Shown: positions 1 through 6,678 of the stretch, piece after piece
Layout of the letters: each line of letters opens with the position of its first letter
Numbering within the stretch: the first letter of the stretch is position 1
Assembly: GCF_010667655.1 (NCBI RefSeq)
Contig: NZ_WHZU01000018.1
Location: 1 to 48,068, forward strand
DNA: 48,068 nucleotides
Reading direction: 5' to 3'
From: Bifidobacterium saimiriisciurei
Lineage (GTDB): Bacteria > Actinomycetota > Actinomycetes > Actinomycetales > Bifidobacteriaceae
The notes under the pieces: generated by a model
The model's input: only the letters and a program-made list of their open reading frames with translations
The model's database searches: none
Told to the model about the DNA's origin: nothing
Made by a program: the position numbers and the translations under genes

Positions 1-2854
1 CGGCCGTTCCGTGATCGTCGTCGGCCCGTCCCTGCGCATGCACCAGTGCGGCCTGCCGAAGCCGATGGCCCTCGAGCTGTTCAAGCCGTTCGTCATCAAG
101 CGTCTCGTCGACCTCAACTACGCGCAGAACATGAAGAGCGCCAAGCGTCTCGTCGACCGCGGCGACTCCGAGGTGTGGGGCGTGCTCGAAGAGGTCATCT
201 CCGAGCATCCGGTGCTGCTCAACCGTGCACCTACGCTGCACCGTCTGGGCATCCAGGCGTTCGAGCCGATCCTCGTGGAGGGCAAGGCCATCCACCTGCC
301 GCCGCTCGCCTGCGCCGCCTTCAATGCCGACTTCGACGGCGACCAGATGGCCGTCCACCTGCCGCTGAGCGCCGAGGCACAGGCCGAGGCCCGCTCGCTG
401 ATGATGGCTTCCGACAACATCCTCAAGCCCGCCGACGGCCACACCGTGACCATGCCTTCGCAGGATATGATCCTCGGCCTCTACTACCTCTCCACCGTGA
501 TCGAGGGAGCCAAGGGCCAGGGCCGCATCTTCTCCTCGCTCGACGAGTGCCGCATGGCCCTCGACCTGCACGAGATCGACCTGCAGGCCAAGGTCCTCAT
601 CCGCGTGCCCTCCGACTTCGTGCTGCCGAAGAACTGGGAGCCGGGCGAGGTCAAGGTCGTCGACCCGCGCGACGGCGAACCCGACACCGTCAAGGAGGAG
701 CGTTTCGCCGACGGCTCCGTGCTGTTCGCGACCAGCTACGGCCGTATCCAGTTCAACAGCACCCTGCCGGTGGACTACCCGTTCGTGAACCACCAGGTGG
801 CCAAGAAGCAGCTCGCCGGCATCGTCGACGACATCGCCTCGCGCTACTCCACCCAGCAGGTGGCCGCCTCCCTCGACGCCCTGAAGGACATGGGCTTCAC
901 GCGCGCACCGTGGTCGGGCGTGACCTTCGCCTTCTCCGACGTCATCGAGCCGCCGGAACTCGACGATCTCGTGAACAATTCCGAAGAGGAAGCCCACAAG
1001 ATCAACAACAACTACAACATCGGTCTGCTTACGGAAGAGGAGCGCCGCCAGGAGCTCATCGACCTGTGGAACGAATGCACCGACAAGGTCTCCAAGGCCG
1101 TCGAGGAACACTTCGACCCGCAGAACAACCTGTCGATCATCGTGAAGTCCGGTGCACGAGGAAACATGATGCAGATCAACCAGATCGCCGGCATCCGTGG
1201 CCTCGTGGCGAACCCGAAGGGCGAGATCATCCCCCGACCGGTGAAGTCCAACTACCGCGACGGCCTGTCCGTGCTGGAGTACTTCATCTCCCAGCACGGT
1301 GCGCGTAAGGGTCTGGCCGATACCGCACTGAAGACCGCAGAGTCGGGTTACCTCACCCGTCGTCTGGTCGACGTCTCCCAGGACGTCATCGTGCGCGAGG
1401 AGGACTGCGGCACCAAGCAGGGTCTGAAGATGAAGGTCGCCGAACGCGACGACGACGGCAACCTCGTGCTCGTCTCCGCCGCCGACGGTGGTCCGTACTC
1501 CCGTCTGCTCGCGGCCGACGTCATCGACCCGGCCGACGGCGAGACCGTGCTGTACAAGCGTAACGACGCCCTGTCCATGGACGTGCTCAACGACCTCGTC
1601 GCCCACGGCGTGGAAGAGGTCAAGGCCCGTTCCGTGCTCACCTGCGAATCCAAGCGCGGCGTGTGCGCCAAGTGCTACGGCTGGTCCATGGCCACCAACA
1701 AGCTGGTCGACGTCGGCGAGGCCGTCGGTATCGTCGCCGCCCAGTCCATCGGCGAGCCCGGTACCCAGCTGACGCTGCGTTCCTTCCACTCCGGTGGTGT
1801 GGCCGCCGCGTCCGATATCACCCAGGGTCTTCCCCGTGTCACCGAGCTTTTCGAAGCCCGTACGCCTAAGGGCGAGGCCATGATCGCCGAGTACGACGGC
1901 ACGGTGAAGGTCGAGGACAACGAGACCGGACGCACCGTGACCCTCACCCCCGACGACAAGGAGGCCCGCAACTCCGACGGCGACAAGGTCGAGCAGTTCA
2001 CCTACAAGGTGACCCGCCGCGTGCCGCTGCTGGTGAAGGACGGCGAGCACATCAAGCGCGGCACCAAGCTGTACGAAGGCTCCGTCGACCCGAAGCAGAT
2101 CCTGCGCATCATGGGCGCCCGCGCCGCGCAGACCAACATCGTCGAGGAAGTGCACACCGTGTACCGCTCGCAGGGCGTGGACATCCACGATAAGCACATC
2201 GAGGTCATCGTCCACCAGATGCTGCGCCGCTACACCGTGCTCGACTCCGGCGACACCGAACTGCTGCCGGGCGAGCTCGTGGACAAGGCCCGCTTCAAGG
2301 AGATCAACAAGGCCGCCGTCAAGGCCGGCAAGAAGCCCGCGACCGGCCGTCCGGAGCTGATGGGCATCACGAAGGCCTCGCTGGCCACCGATTCGTGGCT
2401 GTCCGCCGCCTCCTTCCAGGAGACCACCCGCGTGCTCACCGAAGCCGCCCTGAACCAGAAGGTCGACGACCTCAAGGGCCTCAAGGAGAACGTGATCATC
2501 GGTAAGCTGATCCCGGCCGGTACCGGCCTGGCCCGTTACCGCAACGCCAAGGTCGTCCCCGACAAGGCGATCCGCGACACGATCTACCCGAGCTTCGGCC
2601 TCAGCGAGGACGACGGCACCAACCTGAACGACCTCTCCGACGCCGATCTGAGCGATGTGGACTTCTCCAACATCGACTTCGGCGATCTGAGCCTGGGCGA
2701 CGACTTCAACCCCGACGATTTCCTCAACGATCTCGGCGGCGAGTCCGACCTCGGCGATGACAACGCCTCCGGCAACGGTGACAACGGCATCGACCTCGGC
2801 AACCTGCCGACCGACGGTACCGACGACACCTCCCTGCCCGGCGACATCAAGTAG
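1..2854 (+). CDS. rpoC: DNA-directed RNA polymerase subunit beta' (3' part, 5' end outside window)
   Basis: This is the catalytic beta' subunit of RNA polymerase. The reading frame is open from base 2, so the gene starts upstream of the window; about 950 residues are visible. The active-site motif NADFDGDQM is encoded at 323-349. The trigger-loop region with the stretch [16 protein letters not shown] is at about 1753-1800. Zinc-binding cysteines are seen around 1406 (ECGT-like CGTKQ) and 1642-1680 ([11 protein letters not shown]). The protein ends in an acidic tail of roughly 80 residues (about 2605-2851), rich in Asp, Leu, Ser and Gly, that is not part of the conserved core. The stop is TAG at 2852-2854, followed by a strong terminator, so rpoC is the last gene of its operon. 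Identification is certain; only the length of the missing 5' part is unknown. Confidence 0.98.
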   Translation, partial: GRSVIVVGPSLRMHQCGLPKPMALELFKPFVIKRLVDLNYAQNMKSAKRLVDRGDSEVWGVLEEVISEHPVLLNRAPTLHRLGIQAFEPILVEGKAIHLPPLACAAFNADFDGDQMAVHLPLSAEAQAEARSLMMASDNILKPADGHTVTMPSQDMILGLYYLSTVIEGAKGQGRIFSSLDECRMALDLHEIDLQAKVLIRVPSDFVLPKNWEPGEVKVVDPRDGEPDTVKEERFADGSVLFATSYGRIQFNSTLPVDYPFVNHQVAKKQLAGIVDDIASRYSTQQVAASLDALKDMGFTRAPWSGVTFAFSDVIEPPELDDLVNNSEEEAHKINNNYNIGLLTEEERRQELIDLWNECTDKVSKAVEEHFDPQNNLSIIVKSGARGNMMQINQIAGIRGLVANPKGEIIPRPVKSNYRDGLSVLEYFISQHGARKGLADTALKTAESGYLTRRLVDVSQDVIVREEDCGTKQGLKMKVAERDDDGNLVLVSAADGGPYSRLLAADVIDPADGETVLYKRNDALSMDVLNDLVAHGVEEVKARSVLTCESKRGVCAKCYGWSMATNKLVDVGEAVGIVAAQSIGEPGTQLTLRSFHSGGVAAASDITQGLPRVTELFEARTPKGEAMIAEYDGTVKVEDNETGRTVTLTPDDKEARNSDGDKVEQFTYKVTRRVPLLVKDGEHIKRGTKLYEGSVDPKQILRIMGARAAQTNIVEEVHTVYRSQGVDIHDKHIEVIVHQMLRRYTVLDSGDTELLPGELVDKARFKEINKAAVKAGKKPATGRPELMGITKASLATDSWLSAASFQETTRVLTEAALNQKVDDLKGLKENVIIGKLIPAGTGLARYRNAKVVPDKAIRDTIYPSFGLSEDDGTNLNDLSDADLSDVDFSNIDFGDLSLGDDFNPDDFLNDLGGESDLGDDNASGNGDNGIDLGNLPTDGTDDTSLPGDIK

Positions 2855-2877
2855 TCGATAACAGGCCGACAGACAGC

Positions 2878-2916
2878 AAGGAGCCGCAGCCCCCGTTCCG
2901 GGGCTGCGGCTCCTTT
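2878..2916 (+). terminator. Rho-independent terminator of rpoC
   Basis: A 14-bp perfect GC-rich stem (arms 2880-2893 and 2900-2913, loop CGTTCC) is extended by A-T pairs on both sides and followed by TTTCGT. It lies 25 bases after the rpoC stop codon. Confidence 0.9.
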
Positions 2917-2950
2917 CGTCGTATTGGCGGACATTCGGATCCTCGTCGGC

Positions 2951-2982
2951 GAATATTCCAACGGTCGAATATTCAAATATTC
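2951..2982. repeat. AT-rich palindrome cluster (three AATATTC copies)
   Basis: GAATATTC occurs at 2951-2958 and 2967-2974, and AAATATTC at 2975-2982. The last two form a 7-bp inverted repeat with a 2-base spacer. The stretch is strikingly AT-rich for this genome and lies between two convergent genes. It may serve as the A/T tail of the minus-strand terminator or as a protein-binding site; neither is proven. Confidence 0.5.
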
Positions 2983-3000
2983 AGGCCGTCACACACGGCC
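2976..3000 (-). terminator. Probable terminator of the minus-strand membrane protein gene
   Basis: Read on the minus strand, GGCCGT (3000-2995) pairs with ACGGCC (2989-2984) around the loop GTGTG, and the AT-rich run TGAATATTTG follows. The TGA stop codon (2991-2989) of the gene lies at the edge of the loop, so the hairpin overlaps the end of the coding region. The stem is only 6 bp. Confidence 0.45.
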
Positions 3001-4299
3001 GCTCAGCGTCGGGTCGATGGTCATCGTCTGGAAACGATGCTGCATGTAGGCGTCGTCAAAATGATTCGCGAAGAACAGTTCGATCGGCGAACCCGGCTCG
3101 AATCCAGCGACCCTCGTATACCAGCAGTCCAAGGCCATCAGCGTCATCGTGCCATCGACGAACATGAGCACGAACGCCGCGACCGTCACCGAATAGCGCC
3201 ACGCCCATGGAATTCGGTTGATGAGCCGCAGCAGATGCGGCAGGCACCAGCGTATCCACAACAGGCCGAGGCATCCCCACATGATCATGTACTTGCCGCT
3301 CGTGCGGCCGCCGATCGACAGCCACTGGCCGGTGTAGTCCCACGCCGTCACGCCGAACGCCACCTGCATGAACAGGCTGGTCGCATATTCGAACGCGCCT
3401 CCGATGATGGCGCTGGCGATGAAGATGAGCAGCGGCCGGCTATCCCACAGACGGTTGAGGAACACGGTGAGCAGGACCGCGCCGAAACCATAGATGGGAG
3501 AGAAGGGGCCGTACAGCAGGCCGGCGCGATCCTGCCATTCGCCGTTGTACAGGACGAAATGATAGACGGTCTCGATGCCAAGACCGACGACGCAGGCGAC
3601 GACGAACACCCAGAACAGGTTGAAGAAGTCCAGCGCGATGTACCCTTTGCCGGTCAGATCACGGCCGACCATACCGATTTTCGCGGCCTGTTCGAGCTGG
3701 TCGCGTTCCCTGAGCCGGCGCAACGTACGCTGCAGCTCGCGCTCCCGACGCAGCCACGGGTCCGCGGTGATGGAAATGGTCACCAGCAGAATCAACTGGA
3801 TGAACGGCAACAGCAGTTCGATGTCCAGACTGTACAACGCCAGGTCCGACAGTCCCTCGACGAGGGTGACGGGAATGAGCGCATACGCCCATCGGGCGGC
3901 ATGACGGCGACGGTTGCGTACCAGCAGGAAGCCGAACACGATGAGGCCGGCGCTGTTGACGACCAGCACGACCGCATGAATGCAGGAGAGGATGAACGTC
4001 AGGGACGTGTCGACGTTCGACGGGTTCAGCGCCCGGACCGCGACGACGATGGCATACACCAGCATCGGCAGCGTGACAAGGCCGTTGACCAGGCACAGTG
4101 CGCCGTAGACCTTGGCGATCAGCGGCAGGCGACGGCCTTCGAGCGCGCGTTCGCCGACGGCCGTCTCGTTGTCGAGCGCGGCCTGCGTGGCCGCCATCGT
4201 GGTGTCACGCGCGAGATCGTCGACATCGGGAGGCGGGACGGCGGGCACGCTCCGCCCGGTCGTTCTCGTGCCATGCTGTGGATGAAGCGGTAATGCCAT
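2989..4299 (-). CDS. Multi-spanning membrane protein, putative ABC-transporter type IV / CmpB-like (PF06541-type)
   Basis: This is a 436-residue integral membrane protein. The N-terminal ~55 residues are cytosolic-looking and polar. Two hydrophobic blocks follow: about residues 60-180 (four segments ending in a charged linker rich in RRxRE) and about 225-400. The second block carries the sequence YGPFSPIYGFG, then a WDYTGQW and a SGKYMIMWG segment, which is the pattern of the PF06541 'putative ABC-transporter type IV' family. Proteins of that family have no settled substrate. The ATG at 4299 is preceded by GGGGAG five bases upstream. It is transcribed divergently from the FHA gene at 4486 and convergently with rpoC. 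Nothing in the sequence points to a partner ATPase nearby, so the transporter label is a family name rather than a demonstrated role. Confidence 0.75.
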   Translation of the reverse strand: MALPLHPQHGTRTTGRSVPAVPPPDVDDLARDTTMAATQAALDNETAVGERALEGRRLPLIAKVYGALCLVNGLVTLPMLVYAIVVAVRALNPSNVDTSLTFILSCIHAVVLVVNSAGLIVFGFLLVRNRRRHAARWAYALIPVTLVEGLSDLALYSLDIELLLPFIQLILLVTISITADPWLRRERELQRTLRRLRERDQLEQAAKIGMVGRDLTGKGYIALDFFNLFWVFVVACVVGLGIETVYHFVLYNGEWQDRAGLLYGPFSPIYGFGAVLLTVFLNRLWDSRPLLIFIASAIIGGAFEYATSLFMQVAFGVTAWDYTGQWLSIGGRTSGKYMIMWGCLGLLWIRWCLPHLLRLINRIPWAWRYSVTVAAFVLMFVDGTMTLMALDCWYTRVAGFEPGSPIELFFANHFDDAYMQHRFQTMTIDPTLSGRV

Positions 4300-4327
4300 G
4301 TCATCTCCCCGAACGTGAATGAGTAAT

Positions 4328-4404
4328 GACGTCTGTATCCTACGATGTCTGTCATCCTAACCGATGCGATGACACGGCAGCGACGTCTGGGAAATCGATG
4401 TCTG
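4328..4404. promoter_or_regulatory. Duplicated direct-repeat element in the divergent promoter region
   Basis: GACGTCTG followed by CGATGTCTG occurs twice: 4328-4351 (7-base spacer) and 4382-4404 (6-base spacer). The two copies start 54 bp apart, about five helical turns. They lie between the start of the minus-strand membrane protein gene and the start of the plus-strand FHA gene, where both promoters should be. This looks like a pair of binding sites for one regulator, which is inferred from position and repetition only. Confidence 0.45.
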
Positions 4405-4485
4405 CGAATGCGATGGCGTATGGATGCCGGATGCCCGGCGAAAGAATGACGACGCTTTTACGCGATGTGTGGTAGGAATGAAATC

Positions 4486-5082
4486 ATGACCTCTCATATT
4501 CCTTATCCGCCGCCGCCCGAGCCGGGCTGGTACGACGACGACAGCACCGTGCTCGGCCAGATTCCGGTCGTCTCCCAGGATGGTGCGTCTGCTGACGCTT
4601 CCGCAGATGCCCCTGCGGCGGTGCAGGAGCGGACCGGCGCCGAGCCGCAGCATGTGGAGGCCCGGGCCTCCGGCTCCGAGGCGATCGATGACGCCAGCCA
4701 GGACTGGGACAGCACCGTGCTTTCGCCGTCCTTCACCATGAAGGAGCCCGAGCACCGGTACCGTCTGCATAACGAAAGCACCGGCCAGACGGTGGTGCTG
4801 GAGAAAAGCACGCTGCTGGGACGCAAGCCGAGCCAGAGCATTCCCGAAGGCGCCACGTCGGTGACGCTGGCTGACCCGACCCGCACGATCTCGCGCAACC
4901 ACGCCGCCGTAAGCTTCGACAAGGACGGTGCGCTGTGGATCGAGGACTACGGTTCGTTGAACGGCACGTTCCTCATCGTCAACGGCGAGGAATCGCAGGT
5001 GGTGAAAGGCACGCCCGTCAAGGTGAGCGTGCCCTGCACCGTACGCATCGGCGACCAGTTCTTCTCCCTCGAAGAGGCCTAG
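4486..5082 (+). CDS. FHA-domain protein with two DSTVL motifs
   Basis: This 198-residue soluble protein has a C-terminal forkhead-associated domain (about residues 92-195), which binds phosphothreonine peptides. Family hallmarks are visible: the Gly-Arg pair at 112-113, SRNH at 136-139 and GSLNGT at 156-161. The first 90 residues are low complexity and carry the hexapeptides DSTVLG (19-24) and DSTVLS (75-80). The same hexapeptide is repeated in the nearby MoxR ATPase. I chose the ATG at 4486 because AGGAATG lies 5 bases upstream; an in-frame ATG at 4465 has no such site. In related FHA proteins a phosphorylated Thr near the N-terminus folds back onto the FHA domain, so Thr21 and Thr77 are candidate switch sites (inference). 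The gene is convergent with the end of the kinase/phosphatase cluster. Confidence 0.88.
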   Translation: MTSHIPYPPPPEPGWYDDDSTVLGQIPVVSQDGASADASADAPAAVQERTGAEPQHVEARASGSEAIDDASQDWDSTVLSPSFTMKEPEHRYRLHNESTGQTVVLEKSTLLGRKPSQSIPEGATSVTLADPTRTISRNHAAVSFDKDGALWIEDYGSLNGTFLIVNGEESQVVKGTPVKVSVPCTVRIGDQFFSLEEA

Positions 5083-5089
5083 TCCATCC

Positions 5090-5116
5090 GAATCATCTGA
5101 ATCGTCTGAATCATCC
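5090..5116. repeat. Three tandem 9-bp repeats between convergent genes
   Basis: GAATCATCT, GAATCGTCT and GAATCATCC follow each other without spacers in the 46-base gap between the FHA stop and the LRV-protein stop. No hairpin terminator is apparent in the gap. Confidence 0.6.
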
Positions 5117-5128
5117 AGGACCCGGAGA

Positions 5129-5695
5129 TCAGCCGCGCTGGGCGAGTGCGGCATTGATGGCCGGGTCTCCCAGGGAAGCCAGCCAGTTGAGCAGTTCGGG
5201 GTAGGTGCTCGGGTTCTGCGCGATGTACACGCGCAGCTCGGGTGCATACTGTGCAATCTGCGCGATGGTCATCAGGTCGGTGTTCGGGTCGAGCGCCTGC
5301 GCCACCGTGAACCCGTACTGGTTCGTGGCGACGGGCTGCTCGGCCACCTGCTGCACGGGCTGTTGAGCCTGAGCCTGAGGCTGCACGGCAGGCTGCTGCG
5401 GTTCGGCGGCCGCCGGTTCCTCGTATGCGGGCTGGGCCTGCTGGGGCTCGTCCCGCACCTGTTCCGAAGCGGCCTGACCGTAAGGATTCGTGGCGACGAA
5501 GCCTCGTTCGCGGGCCGTCTCCTTCGCCCTTTCATCGCCGAACTCGGCGATCCACCTCAGCAGTCCGGGGTATGCGCGCTCATGGGCGGCCACATTGGCG
5601 CCGAACTCCGGGTTCTCATAGGCGATCTTCGCGAGAAAGACCGGATCGGCATCGGGGTCCTGCACGGCGGCGACTGCGGAGTCATAATCAACCAT
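5129..5695 (-). CDS. Variant leucine-rich repeat (LRV) protein with two LRV modules
   Basis: This 188-residue protein is built from two similar ~60-residue modules. The first (about 1-70) contains DPDADPVFLAKIAYENPE and YPGLLRWIAEFGD; the second (about 130-188) contains DPNTDLMTIAQIAQYAPE and YPELLNWLASLGDPAI. A linker rich in Gln, Pro and Ala (about 80-125) separates them. The modules match the actinobacterial 'variant leucine-rich repeat' type, a helical protein-interaction fold of unknown partner. There is no signal peptide or membrane segment. The start at 5695 is supported by GGAAAGTGAG just upstream. That site contains the TGA stop of the phosphatase gene, so translation is probably coupled. 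It is the last gene of the minus-strand cluster, which suggests a scaffold role in the same pathway. Confidence 0.8.
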   Translation of the reverse strand: MVDYDSAVAAVQDPDADPVFLAKIAYENPEFGANVAAHERAYPGLLRWIAEFGDERAKETARERGFVATNPYGQAASEQVRDEPQQAQPAYEEPAAAEPQQPAVQPQAQAQQPVQQVAEQPVATNQYGFTVAQALDPNTDLMTIAQIAQYAPELRVYIAQNPSTYPELLNWLASLGDPAINAALAQRG

Positions 5696-5702
5696 GGTGT
5701 GC

Positions 5703-6677
5703 TCACTTTCCATTCTGTCCGGCATTGCTCCGGGCGGTTACAGTTCTCAGTGTGTCCAACGTCGAGTCGTCGACGTCGAAAATGTCCTCATTGTGGGCGA
5801 TTTTCACGTACGACCATGAATCGTCGTTTCCGGCGTCGTCGTCCGTGATGCCGTCGTGGCCGTCGGCCTTGGTGACGTCCACGACGATCACCGTCACGTT
5901 GTCGCGGCCGCCGGCGTCAAGCGCGGCGGCGACCAGCGCGTTCACGGCGTCCTGCGGCGTCTCGTGCGCGGCGGCGATGGCCGCGATGGAGGCGTTGTCG
6001 ATCTCCGAATGCAGGCCATCGGAGCAGACGATGAACCGTCCGGTCAGGTCGGCGCGGAAGAAGTCCGGCTCGATGCCCTCGGGTGCGCCCACGCATTGCG
6101 TGATGATGTTGCGCGGCACCAGCTGTTCGGCGAGCTCGGGAAGCATGGCTCCGGTGTCGATGACCTCCTGACGGCGAGAATGGTCCCTCGTGATCTGCAC
6201 CAGGGACGAGGCCTCCCATGCCGAGCCGTCGGGCGTGCGGCCGAGATGGTAGGTCCGTGAATCACCCACGTTGACGACGTACCAGACGTTGCCGTCACCC
6301 GTCTCATGTCCCAGCCGCTGATGGAATCCGAAACCGTCGTCATCGTCCGCGGCGTCGGCGAGCGCGGAGGCGTCGGCGAGGATGAGGCCGGTGGCCGTGG
6401 TGCCGGCCACGCCGCCGTATTCCGCGCCGAGCCGCAGCGTCTCCTGCTGCGCGGTCTCGAACGTGGCGCCGATCATCTCCTTGGATCGCGTGGGCTGCTG
6501 TGCCAACGCGTCGAAACGCTGCAGCGTGCGGCTGCTGGCCTCCTGTCCGGCCACGCCGCCGCCCATGCCGTCGCAGACGAGGAACAGGCCGTGACCGATG
6601 AGACCGCAGTCCTGGTTCATGCTGCGCTTGCGCCCCACGTCGCTCAGCAGGGCGGCATCGATATGCAGATCGGTCAT
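5703..6677 (-). CDS. prpC: PP2C-family Ser/Thr protein phosphatase
   Basis: This 324-residue soluble phosphatase is expected to use two Mn/Mg ions to remove phosphate from Ser/Thr. Motifs appear in PP2C order: RKRSMNQD (residues 16-23), VCDGMGG (34-40), NVGDSRTYHL, TRDHS, VCSDGLHSEI and GGRDNVTVIVVDV. The metal-binding aspartates (D23, D36 and the Asp residues of SDG and GRDN) are all present, so it should be active. A polar C-terminal tail of about 50 residues contains DDSTLD, close to the repeated motif of the MoxR and FHA proteins. I chose ATG 6677 because AAGGAAAGGA lies just upstream; the preceding gene's stop (6681-6679) is one base away. It is the natural counterpart of the kinase at 18055-19461. 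The symbol follows the PFNA cluster of Bifidobacterium longum. Confidence 0.9.
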   Translation of the reverse strand: MTDLHIDAALLSDVGRKRSMNQDCGLIGHGLFLVCDGMGGGVAGQEASSRTLQRFDALAQQPTRSKEMIGATFETAQQETLRLGAEYGGVAGTTATGLILADASALADAADDDDGFGFHQRLGHETGDGNVWYVVNVGDSRTYHLGRTPDGSAWEASSLVQITRDHSRRQEVIDTGAMLPELAEQLVPRNIITQCVGAPEGIEPDFFRADLTGRFIVCSDGLHSEIDNASIAAIAAAHETPQDAVNALVAAALDAGGRDNVTVIVVDVTKADGHDGITDDDAGNDDSWSYVKIAHNEDIFDVDDSTLDTLRTVTARSNAGQNGK

Positions 6678-6678
6678 G

